From NCBI RefSeq assembly GCF_037327425.1, contig NZ_CP147846.1, forward strand, positions 3,968,001-4,032,000: a DNA stretch of 64,000 nt. Direction: 5' to 3'. Positions 43,633-52,188 of the stretch are shown piece after piece. Within the stretch, counting starts at the first letter, position 1. The number at the start of each line of letters is the position of its first letter. The translations under genes and the position numbers were made by a program. This stretch comes from Rhodococcus sovatensis (lineage in GTDB: Bacteria > Actinomycetota > Actinomycetes > Mycobacteriales > Mycobacteriaceae). Under the pieces are notes generated by a model, which was not told the origin of the DNA, did no database searches, and saw nothing but the letters and a program-made list of their open reading frames with translations.

Positions 43633-44847
43633 CGGTACCGAAAGGCCCGAATCACGGCCCAGCAGAACACCTCTCGTCAGCGACTTCTTTCCGAACTTGC
43701 TGTGTACGCCGTCGAGCGCAAGGTCGAGCGCTGACGCACTCGGCGCATCCTGTCGCTGCTCGAATTGCAGCTCGAGCTGCTCGGCCCCGCTTCGCTCGAT
43801 GTTGGCGACGGTCACACCTACGAGGGTGATGCCCTGATCTGCGATCAACGACGCAACGTCACGAAGCAACGTCAGCGCTGCATCGAGGACATCCTGCGTG
43901 TCCGCCGTGGCTCGGTTCAGGGTGTGCGAACGAGTGATCGTCGTGAAATCAGCGAATCGGACCCTGAGCACGACGGTCCTGCCCGTCCGGTCGGCCGCCC
44001 GCATGCGCTGGGTGACACGATCGACCAGCGCAATGAGCGACACCTCGACATCTTTCGGCGACGTCGGACCTCGTCCGAGCGCATGCTGGGCACCGATGGA
44101 ACTGCGGCCGCGGTAGGTCTGCACCCGTCGGGGATCCCGATTGTTCGCGAGCGAGTACAGATGGTGGCCTGCGCCTTTTCCGAGGATCGACACGATCGAT
44201 GCCTCGGACTGTGCAGCGATGTCGCCGACTGTGACGATGTCGAACGCATGCAGCCTCTCGGCGGTGACCTTGCCGACACCCCAGAGCCGCTCGATCTTCA
44301 GAGGGTGCAGGAATTCGAGTTCACGGCCAGGTTCGACGAGCAGCAGCCCATCCGGTTTGCCGACGGCACTGGCCACCTTGGCGAGGAACTTGGTGCTGGC
44401 AATTCCCACAGTAATGGGGAGCCCGACACGATCCTTGACTTCTCGGCGCAGTCGCCGAGCAATCTGGACGGGGGTACCCCGGATCTTGTGCAGGCCGGTG
44501 ACGTCGAGAAATGCCTCGTCGACGGAGATGACCTCCACGAGCGGGGTGGTGTCATGGAAGATCTCGAAGACAGCCTTACTGGCTTCGATATAGGCGTCCA
44601 TCCGCGGCGGGACGACGATCGCATGTCGACACAACGCTCTGGCTTGGGATCCGCTCATCGGAGTGCGGACTCCGAACGCCTTGGCCTCGTAGCTGGCTGC
44701 AAGCACGACTCCGCCGCCGACGAGCACGGGTTTCCCTCGTAGCCGTGGGTCATCCCGCTGCTCGACCGACGCGTAGAACGAGTCCAGGTCGGCATGCATG
44801 ATCACCGGTCGATGCTCCCACGCGGGTACGACACCTTCAGCCGACAT
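43618..44847 (-). CDS. dinB: DNA polymerase IV (Y-family)
   Basis: This 409-aa translesion polymerase has the Y-family start IMHADLDSFYASVEQ with catalytic Asp, the YSVDEAFLD-like ISVDEAFLDVTG, the helix-hairpin-helix GVGKVTAERL and the little-finger domain. It copies past damaged bases with low fidelity. ATG 44847 has GGAG nine bases upstream and is preferred to GTG 44862. No beta-clamp motif is obvious at the C-terminus apart from LQFEQ (QLELQFEQ) inside it. It is divergent from the KstR-controlled SDR gene. Confidence 0.9.
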   Translation of the reverse strand: MSAEGVVPAWEHRPVIMHADLDSFYASVEQRDDPRLRGKPVLVGGGVVLAASYEAKAFGVRTPMSGSQARALCRHAIVVPPRMDAYIEASKAVFEIFHDTTPLVEVISVDEAFLDVTGLHKIRGTPVQIARRLRREVKDRVGLPITVGIASTKFLAKVASAVGKPDGLLLVEPGRELEFLHPLKIERLWGVGKVTAERLHAFDIVTVGDIAAQSEASIVSILGKGAGHHLYSLANNRDPRRVQTYRGRSSIGAQHALGRGPTSPKDVEVSLIALVDRVTQRMRAADRTGRTVVLRVRFADFTTITRSHTLNRATADTQDVLDAALTLLRDVASLIADQGITLVGVTVANIERSGAEQLELQFEQRQDAPSASALDLALDGVHSKFGKKSLTRGVLLGRDSGLSVPLLPD

Positions 44848-44891
44848 GTCCGCAGACTCCACTCCCGGCCCGCGGAAACCTCACCCCAAAC

Positions 44892-44905
44892 TAGAACATG
44901 TTCCT
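44892..44905. promoter_or_regulatory. KstR operator for the SDR-decarboxylase pair
   Basis: TAGAACATGTTCCT keeps AAC-NN-GTT with an altered right end. It lies 32 bases upstream of the SDR start at 44938. Confidence 0.78.
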
Positions 44906-44937
44906 ATTATGGACTGCAGACCCTACGAGAGGCAGCA

Positions 44938-45747
44938 ATGACCGAATTCGAAGGAAAGTCGATCCTCGTGACAGGAGGGGGAAGCGGCATCGGGCTCGGC
45001 ATCGCCACCGCGCTCGCCGACGCAGGCGCGACCGTCACCATCGTCGGTCGTACCAAGAGCAAGCTCGAGAACGCGGCCGAAGCCACATCGTTGCGAACCT
45101 TCCCTGCCGACGTCACCGACGAGGATGCCGTCGTCGATGCTGTCGCTTTCGCGACCTCGCACACAGGCAGGCTCGACGGCGTTGTCGCCTGCGCAGGCGG
45201 CAACGAAACGATTGCACCTGTGACACAGATCGATGCGGCGGCGTGGCGCCGCACCGTCGAGTTGAACGTGACCGGAACGATGTTGACGCTCAAGCATTCT
45301 GCTCGCGAACTCGTGCGCGGCGGTGGCGGATCGTTCGTGGCGATATCGTCCATCGCCAGCAACAACACCCATCGATGGTTCGGGGCATACGGGGTGTCGA
45401 AATCCGGCGTCGACCATCTCGTGAAACTCGCCGCGGACGAACTCGGGGCGAGCAACGTCCGTGTCAACGGCATCAGACCAGGTCTGACTCGAACGGATCT
45501 CGTCGCGTTGATCACCGACGGCGGACCGATCCTCGACGACTACCTGCAGTGCACGCCGTTGAATCGCGTCGGCGAGGTATCGGACATCGCCGCACTCGCG
45601 ATATTCCTGCTCGGCGAGGCATCCTCGTGGATCACCGGCCAGATCATCAACGTCGACGGCGGCCAGAGCCTGCGCCGCGGACCCGATTACACGTCGATGC
45701 TCGAGCAAGTCTTCGGCGCCGACGGCCTCAGAGGTGTGACGGCGTGA
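44938..45747 (+). CDS. Short-chain dehydrogenase/reductase in the KstR regulon
   Basis: This 269-aa classical SDR has TGGGSGIGLGIA, the NNAG equivalent ACAGGN, catalytic Ser in ISSIASNN and YGVSKSG, and the C-terminal NVDGGQSLRRG. A KstR box upstream suggests it acts on a sterol-derived hydroxy or keto acyl intermediate. Its stop overlaps the GTG of the next gene (GTGA), so the two are coupled. The exact reaction is not readable. It is divergent from dinB. Confidence 0.83.
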   Translation: MTEFEGKSILVTGGGSGIGLGIATALADAGATVTIVGRTKSKLENAAEATSLRTFPADVTDEDAVVDAVAFATSHTGRLDGVVACAGGNETIAPVTQIDAAAWRRTVELNVTGTMLTLKHSARELVRGGGGSFVAISSIASNNTHRWFGAYGVSKSGVDHLVKLAADELGASNVRVNGIRPGLTRTDLVALITDGGPILDDYLQCTPLNRVGEVSDIAALAIFLLGEASSWITGQIINVDGGQSLRRGPDYTSMLEQVFGADGLRGVTA

Positions 45748-46412
45748 CCTCGCATACCGTGCTCGGACAGCGCATCGAGATGCCGGTGCACGTCCGCAGC
45801 GCCAGGTCCGCGATGGCGTTGTTCTCCGTCGATGCAGCACGCGCACAACGATCTATCGACTACGCGGGACTGAAGATCCGCACGTTCCGGCCTGGGCGGG
45901 GGCTGTGCGCGCTCATCTTCGTGCGCTACGAGGACGGAGATCTCGGGCCGTACAACGAATTCGGCGTCATTTTCCCCACTTCGACGGGGGTACTCATCCA
46001 TCGTCTGCCCGTCGACGGCGACTTCACGATGGCGGCGGGCCGACAGATCTGGGGATTTCCGAAGGAACTGGCGGACTTCGACGCCTCGTACGGTTCGACT
46101 TTCGACGGCCGACTGAGTCAGGACGGTCGGGAGATTCTCCGACTCGAGCTGGGTGCGGGTCTGCCCGCCCCCGGCCGCGCATTCGCTCGGCCGCTCGATG
46201 CCTACTCGTGTCTCGACGGCGTCACCCGAAGCACGAGCTGGACGATGACACCCGGAACAGTCAGGACGAGGCCGGGCGGCGCTCGACTCACCCTGGGCGA
46301 GGGTCCGCTCGCTTCCGAGCTACGTCAGCTGGACATCTCGCGACACGCACTGCTGACGACGCATATGCCCTCTCTACGTATGGAATTCGGGGACGCCGTC
46401 AGGATCCGATGA
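45744..46412 (+). CDS. Acetoacetate decarboxylase-family protein
   Basis: This 222-aa protein has the acetoacetate decarboxylase fold: the segment YNEFGVIFPTS and the catalytic-Lys region GRQIWGFPKELADFD, in which Lys would form the Schiff base. Family members also include non-decarboxylating aldolase-dehydratases, so the reaction is uncertain. It is coupled to the KstR-controlled SDR by a GTGA overlap, so a role in sterol or ring-fragment breakdown is likely. Its last 14 bases overlap the GNAT gene on the other strand. Confidence 0.77.
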   Translation: MTSHTVLGQRIEMPVHVRSARSAMALFSVDAARAQRSIDYAGLKIRTFRPGRGLCALIFVRYEDGDLGPYNEFGVIFPTSTGVLIHRLPVDGDFTMAAGRQIWGFPKELADFDASYGSTFDGRLSQDGREILRLELGAGLPAPGRAFARPLDAYSCLDGVTRSTSWTMTPGTVRTRPGGARLTLGEGPLASELRQLDISRHALLTTHMPSLRMEFGDAVRIR

Positions 46413-46944
46413 CCGGACGGTCGATCCGCTGAACGTAGTGCAACGGCGGGTCGATCGGATTGTCGGCCGCCAATTGCGCCTCGCCGACGCGTCGAAAACC
46501 TGCCCTCTCCAACGCCCTCCACGACGCACGGTTGCCGGCAACTACCGGAACGATGATCGTGTTCGACGCCGGATACGCATTCCATGTGTCCTCGACGAGC
46601 GCCGCAATCAGGCGGGTTCCGCGACCCTTGTGCGTTTGAGCGACGTCCCCGATGAGGTAGTCGATCGTCGTTGCCTCGTCGGGCATCTCGACGAACTGTG
46701 CAATGGCGTCGAGCTCCTCCGGGTAGTCGCTCCACCTACACCGTTGCACGTGCGCGAACGGTACATCGTCCTCGAATGCCAGAAGGTCCTCGGCGGGTTC
46801 CTCGCCGCGCGCGACCGGCCCGAAGTCTCGTTCGACCGCCTCCGCGGTGAATTCCTGATTCCACCAGCGCGCGACGTGGGGTTGTGACAGCCACTCAGCG
46901 ATCAGCGGGAAGTCCGCTTCGACGACACGACGAAAAGTGATCAC
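46399..46944 (-). CDS. GNAT acetyltransferase (AAC(6')/siderophore-type)
   Basis: This 181-aa GNAT protein has FPLIAEWLSQPHVARWWN (a pattern shared by aminoglycoside 6'-acetyltransferases and siderophore acyltransferases), the acetyl-CoA P-loop HKGRGTRLIAALVE and the C-terminal NRASWRALERAGFRRVGE. It might acetylate an aminoglycoside, a siderophore precursor or another amine; sequence does not decide. It does not belong to the KstR operons on either side. The start at 46944 gives a normal GNAT length. Confidence 0.8.
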   Translation of the reverse strand: MITFRRVVEADFPLIAEWLSQPHVARWWNQEFTAEAVERDFGPVARGEEPAEDLLAFEDDVPFAHVQRCRWSDYPEELDAIAQFVEMPDEATTIDYLIGDVAQTHKGRGTRLIAALVEDTWNAYPASNTIIVPVVAGNRASWRALERAGFRRVGEAQLAADNPIDPPLHYVQRIDRPVIGS

Positions 46945-46964
46945 GAAGGATCACGGTAGTCCCA

Positions 46965-47516
46965 TCACAGCCAAGTATCCGAGGAAGCGGCCGTCAGAAA
47001 CGCCTCCAGATCGTTGCGCCACGGCGCCGGAACAGTCTTGTCCGGCTCGATGCCGGAGTACTGACCTCGGTAGAACAACAACGGGCGTTCGCCGCGGACT
47101 TCACCGAGGGAATGGACGCGTCCGACGACGATGAAGTGGTCACCGCCATCGTGAACAGTCTCGACCGTGCAATCGACGTGCGCCAGCGATCCGGACAGAA
47201 TCGGCGAGCCCAGTTCCGACGGACTCCAGTGCACGCCGGCGAACTTGTCCGGCTCCCGCGAGCCGAACCTGGCGCACGTGTCCTGCTGGTCTTCACCGAG
47301 CACGTTGACGGCGAAGCGTCCCGACTTCTCGATTGCCGACCACGACCTCGAACCCTTTGTCGGACAGAACAGTACGAGCGGTGGTTCCAACGAGAGCGCC
47401 GCGAAGGACTGGCAGGCGAACCCGACAGGATCATCGCCGTCGACAGTGGTGACGATAGTGATCCCGGTACAGAACTGGCCGAGCGTGGTCCGGAACGTGC
47501 GGGGATCGAACGTCAT
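46965..47516 (-). CDS. hsaB: Flavin reductase HsaB
   Basis: This 183-aa flavin reductase supplies reduced flavin to HsaA. It has the family's RTTLGQFCTGITIVTT, FAALSLEPPLVLFCP and HFIVVGRVHSLG. It is the last gene of hsaADCB. ATG 47516 overlaps the hsaC TAA stop (TAATG); the frame upstream to 47549 is not needed. HsaA-HsaB together hydroxylate 3-HSA to 3,4-DHSA, as known in Rhodococcus and Mycobacterium. Confidence 0.92.
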   Translation of the reverse strand: MTFDPRTFRTTLGQFCTGITIVTTVDGDDPVGFACQSFAALSLEPPLVLFCPTKGSRSWSAIEKSGRFAVNVLGEDQQDTCARFGSREPDKFAGVHWSPSELGSPILSGSLAHVDCTVETVHDGGDHFIVVGRVHSLGEVRGERPLLFYRGQYSGIEPDKTVPAPWRNDLEAFLTAASSDTWL

Positions 47517-48415
47517 TACTTCATCCCGACCGAGAAGTCGTGTCCCCACAGGCTCACGGCTGTACTTTCGCGCGCGACCCAGGCATCGTCCTCGACTTGC
47601 CGTCCTTCACAGCCGAACTCGATGTCGAATCCACCAGGCGTCTTCATATAGAACGAGAGCATCAGATCGTTGACGTGGCGGCCGAGTGTCGCCGACATCG
47701 GTACCTTCTTCCGCAGCGCGCGATCCAACGCCAAGCCCACGTCGTCGGAATTCTCCACCTCGATCATCAGGTGGACGATTCCGCTGGGAGTCGGCATCGG
47801 CAGGAATGCCAGACTATGGTGCCGCGGGTTGCATCCGAAGAACCGCAACCACGCAGGCGGGCCGTCTGCTGGCCTGCCCATCATCTGAGGTGGCAGACGC
47901 ATCGAGTCACGCAGGCGGAATCCCAGGACATCCCGGTAGAACCGCAGTGAGACTTCGTCGTCGTCCGTCGACAGCACCACGTGTCCCAGACCCTGCTCGC
48001 CCGTCACGAACCTGTGTCCGTACGGACTCACAAGTCGCCGATGCTCCAGCGCCGCACCGTGGAACGCCTCGAGCGTGTTGCCCGACGGATCCTCGAACAC
48101 GATCAGCTCGTCGACGCGGCGATCCTGGACCTGCTCCGCCGTTCCCTCCTTGTACGGAACTCCCGCTGCGTCCAGGGAATCTCGAATGGACTGCAGCTCG
48201 GCGGCATTCGCAGTCTCCCATCCGGATACGAGCAGGCGATCCTTCTCCCCCGGCACGATGACGAGACGAGCCGGAAAGTCGTCCATCCTCAGGTACAGGG
48301 CACCTGGTACGACGCCCTTACCCTCGACCATGCCGAGCACCTTGAGGCCGTACTGCCGCCAGGCGTCCATGTCGGTGGCCTCGATGCGCATGTAGGCCAG
48401 TGAACGGATTCCCAT
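47516..48415 (-). CDS. hsaC: Extradiol dioxygenase HsaC
   Basis: This 299-aa type I extradiol dioxygenase cleaves 3,4-DHSA in ring A of the degraded steroid (meta-cleavage). It has two tandem VOC-fold domains; the catalytic Fe(II) ligands are a His in LGHVVLST, a His in PRHHSLAFLP and a Glu in FDIEFG, all present. ATG 48415 is preferred because hsaD ends at 48421, only five bases away. It is the third gene of hsaADCB. Confidence 0.94.
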   Translation of the reverse strand: MGIRSLAYMRIEATDMDAWRQYGLKVLGMVEGKGVVPGALYLRMDDFPARLVIVPGEKDRLLVSGWETANAAELQSIRDSLDAAGVPYKEGTAEQVQDRRVDELIVFEDPSGNTLEAFHGAALEHRRLVSPYGHRFVTGEQGLGHVVLSTDDDEVSLRFYRDVLGFRLRDSMRLPPQMMGRPADGPPAWLRFFGCNPRHHSLAFLPMPTPSGIVHLMIEVENSDDVGLALDRALRKKVPMSATLGRHVNDLMLSFYMKTPGGFDIEFGCEGRQVEDDAWVARESTAVSLWGHDFSVGMK

Positions 48416-48420
48416 TCCTG

Positions 48421-49299
48421 TCAGCTCCCCTCGGTCAAGAATGCGGTGGTCAAGCGATTGAACTCGTCTGCCATCTCGACCTGAGCCCAGTGCCCGCACC
48501 GTCCGAACACGTGAAGTTGCGCCCGCGGAATGGTCTTCAACGCGACGAGCGCTCCGTCGATCGGATTCACCCTGTCCTCGCGCCCCCAGATCAGCAACAC
48601 ACGTTGCCGAAGCTTGTACGCCTCACGCCACAACATGCCCTTTTCGTAGTCGGCGCCACCGAACGACTTTCCCATCGCCTTCATCGCGGCGAGAGACTCC
48701 GGCGTCGACGCCTGTTCGTAGCGTTGTTGCAGCAATTCCTCGGTGATCAGCGACTGGTCGTAGACCATCACCTTCAGAAATGCCTCGAGCTTCTCCTTCG
48801 ACGGCCCGGGTGGTGCAGAGAAGTTGCCGAGATTCTTGACGCCCTCGGTGGGATCGGGTGCAAACAGATTGATGCTCAACCCTCCGGGACCCATGAGCAC
48901 CAATCTGCCCGCTCGCTCGGGATAGTCGAGTGCGAACCGGACCGCCGTTCCTCCGCCGAGCGAATTCCCCAGCAGGTGAACACGATCGATTTTCAGATGG
49001 GCAAGCAGATCCTTCAGAGCCGAACTGCTGTGCACGAAGTACTGCGGATGCTCGGTCGGCTTGTCGGACCGCCCGAATCCTGGTTGGTCGACACACAGCA
49101 CGTGAAAGTGTTGCGCGAGAACTGGAATGTTGGCGGCAAAGTTGGACCAGCCCGATGCTCCAGGCCCACCACCGTGCAGCAGCACTATCGTGGTGTCGTT
49201 TCCAACGCCGGCTTCGTGGTAGTGCAAGGTCAGATCGTCGCGCACCTGGGCAAACTTCGACGTCGACTCGTAGGTGATCGATTCGGCTACCGCGGTCAT
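48421..49299 (-). CDS. hsaD: meta-Cleavage product hydrolase HsaD
   Basis: This 292-aa alpha/beta hydrolase cleaves 4,9-DSHA, releasing the two fragments DOHNAA and 2-hydroxyhexa-2,4-dienoate. The oxyanion loop LLHGGGPGASGW, nucleophile Ser in LGNSLGGGTA, Asp in GREDRVNP and His in GRCGHWAQVE are all visible. ATG 49299 overlaps the hsaA TGA (ATGA), showing translational coupling. It is the second gene of hsaADCB. Confidence 0.94.
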   Translation of the reverse strand: MTAVAESITYESTSKFAQVRDDLTLHYHEAGVGNDTTIVLLHGGGPGASGWSNFAANIPVLAQHFHVLCVDQPGFGRSDKPTEHPQYFVHSSSALKDLLAHLKIDRVHLLGNSLGGGTAVRFALDYPERAGRLVLMGPGGLSINLFAPDPTEGVKNLGNFSAPPGPSKEKLEAFLKVMVYDQSLITEELLQQRYEQASTPESLAAMKAMGKSFGGADYEKGMLWREAYKLRQRVLLIWGREDRVNPIDGALVALKTIPRAQLHVFGRCGHWAQVEMADEFNRLTTAFLTEGS

Positions 49300-50459
49300 A
49301 CCATCGTGTCCTTCAACGGGAGCCCGAATTCGCCTCCGCCGAACATCTGATACGCACGTTCGGGATCGTTCGCGGCGTGTACGCGGCCGGCGTGAGCGTC
49401 ACGCCAGAATCGTTGCAGCGGAGCATCGTTCTGCAGCGCAGATGCGCCCGCACTCTCGAAGAGCAGATCGATCGACGCGACGGACCTACCGGTGGCGCGC
49501 ACCTGATCGCGTCGGGCACGCAGTCTCAGTTCGATGGGAACCTCGTTGCCGGATTTCAGCACCTCGTATTCGTCGGCGACATTTCCCGACAGCTGACGCC
49601 ACGCCGCATCGATATCGCTACTGGCTTCGGCGATGCGCACTTTCGCGAACGGGTCGTCCTTGCCGGTCTCACCGACGAATGCTTTGCGGACGCGCTTGCC
49701 CTGATGCTCGACGTGCGCGGCGTAGGCGCCTTCCGCCATTCCGACGATCGGTGCCGAGATCGTCGTCGGATGTATTGTTCCCCAAGGCATCCGGTAGACC
49801 GGCGCAGTGTTGCGCCCGAGCCCCTCGGCAGTTCCGTCGTTCATCTTCTTGAAGCTCAGAACTCGGTGCGTCGGGACGAACTTGTCCTCGACCACAACGG
49901 TATTGCTGCCGGTGCCGCGAAGACCGACCACGTTCCAGACGTCGTCGATGCGGTAGTCCTCTCGTGGAACGAGGAACGTCACGAAGTCCACCGGTCGACC
50001 GTCCTTGATGACCGGCCCGCCGAGCATCGCCCAGGACGCATGGTCACAGCCGGAGGACCACTGCCATGCACCCGAGAGTCGATAACCACCGTCGACGACG
50101 GTTCCCGCGCCCATCGGCGCGTACGACGACGAGATTCTGACGTCGGTATCCTGACCCCAGACGTCCTCCTGCGCCTGTTGCGTGAACAAGGCCAGGTGCC
50201 AGTTGTGGACTCCGATGATCGACGAGACCCAGCCCGTCGATCCGCAGGCACTCGCTATCTTCTTGACCGCCGAGTAGAACAGCACAGGGTCTTCCTCGTA
50301 TCCGCCCCACTGCGCGGGCTGCAACAGACGAAAAAACCCCGTCTCCTGCAAAGACTTGACCGTTTCGTCGGGAAGACGCCGCAGATCCTCGGTCTCCTGC
50401 GCGCGTTCGCGCAGCGCCGGCAGCAAGGCGTCCAGCCTCTCCATCACCTCGTGAGTCAC
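49296..50459 (-). CDS. hsaA: Flavin-dependent 3-HSA monooxygenase HsaA
   Basis: This 387-aa acyl-CoA-dehydrogenase-fold monooxygenase hydroxylates 3-HSA to the catechol 3,4-DHSA using FMNH2 from HsaB. It has ALRERAQETEDLRRLPDETV at the N-terminus, LLQPAQWGGYEEDPV, WQWSSGCDHASWAMLGG, and a helical C-terminal domain. It is the first gene of hsaADCB; a KstR box lies 41 bases upstream. The divergent gene is kshA. Confidence 0.94.
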   Translation of the reverse strand: MTHEVMERLDALLPALRERAQETEDLRRLPDETVKSLQETGFFRLLQPAQWGGYEEDPVLFYSAVKKIASACGSTGWVSSIIGVHNWHLALFTQQAQEDVWGQDTDVRISSSYAPMGAGTVVDGGYRLSGAWQWSSGCDHASWAMLGGPVIKDGRPVDFVTFLVPREDYRIDDVWNVVGLRGTGSNTVVVEDKFVPTHRVLSFKKMNDGTAEGLGRNTAPVYRMPWGTIHPTTISAPIVGMAEGAYAAHVEHQGKRVRKAFVGETGKDDPFAKVRIAEASSDIDAAWRQLSGNVADEYEVLKSGNEVPIELRLRARRDQVRATGRSVASIDLLFESAGASALQNDAPLQRFWRDAHAGRVHAANDPERAYQMFGGGEFGLPLKDTMV

Positions 50460-50499
50460 TTTTGCCTACTCCTGCCTTCAGTGGGTTCCCGTCCCAGAC

Positions 50500-50513
50500 T
50501 AGAACACGTTCCG
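50500..50513. promoter_or_regulatory. KstR operator for hsaADCB
   Basis: TAGAACACGTTCCG keeps AAC-NN-GTT with an altered right end. It lies 41 bases upstream of hsaA, facing away from the box at 50568. Confidence 0.82.
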
Positions 50514-50567
50514 GTTACTGTCGAGAAGACATTGCAACGCATTCACTAGCCATTTCATGGGTCATTC

Positions 50568-50581
50568 TATAACGTGTTCTA
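50568..50581. promoter_or_regulatory. KstR operator for kshA
   Basis: TATAACGTGTTCTA matches TNNAACNNGTTNNA. It lies 34 bases before the kshA ATG. The same 14 bases, with identical flanks of seven bases on the left (starting TCATTC) shared in part, recur before kstD. Confidence 0.87.
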
Positions 50582-50614
50582 GTAGAACTATCGACCGGCA
50601 AGTTAGGGGTGCAC

Positions 50615-51745
50615 ATGGCAAGGATTCGCGAGATCGACGTCGGCGAGACACCGACTCGCTATGCACGCGGTTGGCATTGCCTCGGTCTGACCAAGACATT
50701 CATGGACGGCGCCCCACACGCTGTGCTTGCCTTCGGCACCAAGCTGGTCGTGTTCGCCGATTCGTCGGGCAAGATCGTCGTCCTCGACGGCTACTGCCGA
50801 CACATGGGTGGAGATCTCACTCAGGGAACCGTCAAGGGCGACGAGATCGCATGCCCCTTCCACGACTGGCGGTGGGGAGCCAGTGGAAAGTGCACCGAGA
50901 TTCCCTATGCCCGACGCGTCCCGCCTCTGGCCCGGACGCGTTCGTGGACGACGCTCGATCGGAACGGGCAGTTGTTCGTCTGGAACGACGCCGAGGGCAA
51001 TCCGCCGCCCGAGGACGTGACCATTCCGCGCATCGACGGCGCCTACAGCGACGACTGGACCGACTGGACCTGGAACTCCATGGTCATCGAAGGCGCGAAC
51101 TGCCGCGAAATCATCGACAACGTCGTCGACATGGCTCATTTCTTCTACATCCACTACGCGTTCCCGACCTACTTCAAGAATGTGTTCGAAGGTCACATCG
51201 CGTCGCAGTACTTGAACACCAAGGGCCGCCCGGACATCGGAATGGCGTCACAGTACGGCGGCGACACTCTCCTGATGTCCGAGGCGTCGTATTACGGTCC
51301 GTCGTACATGATCAATCCACTGACCAATATCTACGGCGGCTACGAAGTAAAGAGCGTTCTGATCAACTGCCACTACCCCATCGATCAGAACTCGTTCGTC
51401 CTGCAATGGGGAATCACCGTGCAGAAGCCCGAAGGTATCGACGACAAGACCGCGAGCAAACTGGCGGAGAAATTCACCGAAGGCATCAGCGTCGGTTTCC
51501 TTCAGGATGTGGAGATCTGGAAGAACAAGACCAAGATCGACAATCCCCTGCTGTGCGAGGAGGACGGACCGGTCTACCAATTGCGACGCTGGTACGACCA
51601 GTTCTACGTCGACGTCGCCGAGGTGAACGAGAAGATGACCGGGCGCTTCGAATTCGAGGTCGACACCACGAAAGCCAATGAGGCGTGGCAGCACGAAGTC
51701 GAAGAGAACCTCGCCAAGCAGGCGGCCGAGAAAGCCGACGCGTGA
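50615..51745 (+). CDS. kshA: 3-Ketosteroid 9-alpha-hydroxylase oxygenase (KshA)
   Basis: This 376-aa Rieske oxygenase hydroxylates the steroid nucleus at C9, which together with KstD opens ring B. The Rieske cluster ligands are Cys 61, His 63 (CRH), Cys 80 and His 83 (CPFH). The mononuclear iron site is in NVVDMAHFFYIH. ATG 50615 is chosen; GTG 50609 would add two residues. The reductase partner KshB is not in the window. A KstR box lies upstream, and the next gene overlaps by GTGA. Confidence 0.94.
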   Translation: MARIREIDVGETPTRYARGWHCLGLTKTFMDGAPHAVLAFGTKLVVFADSSGKIVVLDGYCRHMGGDLTQGTVKGDEIACPFHDWRWGASGKCTEIPYARRVPPLARTRSWTTLDRNGQLFVWNDAEGNPPPEDVTIPRIDGAYSDDWTDWTWNSMVIEGANCREIIDNVVDMAHFFYIHYAFPTYFKNVFEGHIASQYLNTKGRPDIGMASQYGGDTLLMSEASYYGPSYMINPLTNIYGGYEVKSVLINCHYPIDQNSFVLQWGITVQKPEGIDDKTASKLAEKFTEGISVGFLQDVEIWKNKTKIDNPLLCEEDGPVYQLRRWYDQFYVDVAEVNEKMTGRFEFEVDTTKANEAWQHEVEENLAKQAAEKADA

Positions 51746-52056
51746 GGTGGGCGAAGGCACCTGATTTCGCGAACGATCCCTCTCGGATTCAAGAGATCCA
51801 CGCGCAGACGGTCCTGGACAAGGAGAACTACCTCGACTCTCGACTCACCCCCGTCGAATGTCGTGCCTGCGGAACGTGCGTATTGGCGCGCAAGAACAGT
51901 CTCAAACAGACGTCGGTTCAGTGGACGTCACGACCGACCGAGTCGTGCCCGATCTTCCGAGAATCGGGCAGCTCGGCGACTCAGGACTCGTGTCCGCGGT
52001 TGCAGGACTCGATCGATCACGCCGTGATGGAGGGGATTCTGCCGGTCCCCGACTAG
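51742..52056 (+). CDS. Small Cys-containing protein coupled to kshA (Rv3527-like position)
   Basis: This 104-aa protein starts at GTG 51742, overlapping the kshA stop (GTGA). It has CRACGTCVLARKN (about 40-52) and later ESCPIFRES and DSCPRL, so up to five Cys that could hold a metal or Fe-S centre. The family is not recognised. Its coupling to kshA suggests an accessory role in electron transfer or assembly; that is inference. In M. tuberculosis the gene after kshA is Rv3527, but orthology is not shown. It ends just before the IS110 element. Confidence 0.62.
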   Translation: MRWAKAPDFANDPSRIQEIHAQTVLDKENYLDSRLTPVECRACGTCVLARKNSLKQTSVQWTSRPTESCPIFRESGSSATQDSCPRLQDSIDHAVMEGILPVPD

Positions 52057-52059
52057 ACG

Positions 52060-52188
52060 GTATGAGGATGCTCCCGAATTTTTGTTGGTTTCGGGGGTTG
52101 CGGGCCGGGGCCCCTCTCACCCATGTTCGTGGGTTACCGAGCAGGAAATCCCCCTGCCCGGTCTATCCAACAGTGGTGGGAGGCCCCG
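52060..52188 (+). ncRNA. Candidate IS110 bridge-RNA region
   Basis: About 130 non-coding bases between the left end and the transposase start contain several short GC stems, such as GGGGGTTGCGGGCCGGGGCC and CCTGCCCGG nearby. IS110-family elements are known to produce a structured bridge RNA from their non-coding ends that selects target and donor sites. Presence here is inferred from position; I did not fold it. Confidence 0.4.

Noticed and set aside
48930..49852. Arg-rich + strand frames opposite hsaD and hsaA
   Set aside because: These are shadows; the - strand genes are coupled and carry all catalytic residues.
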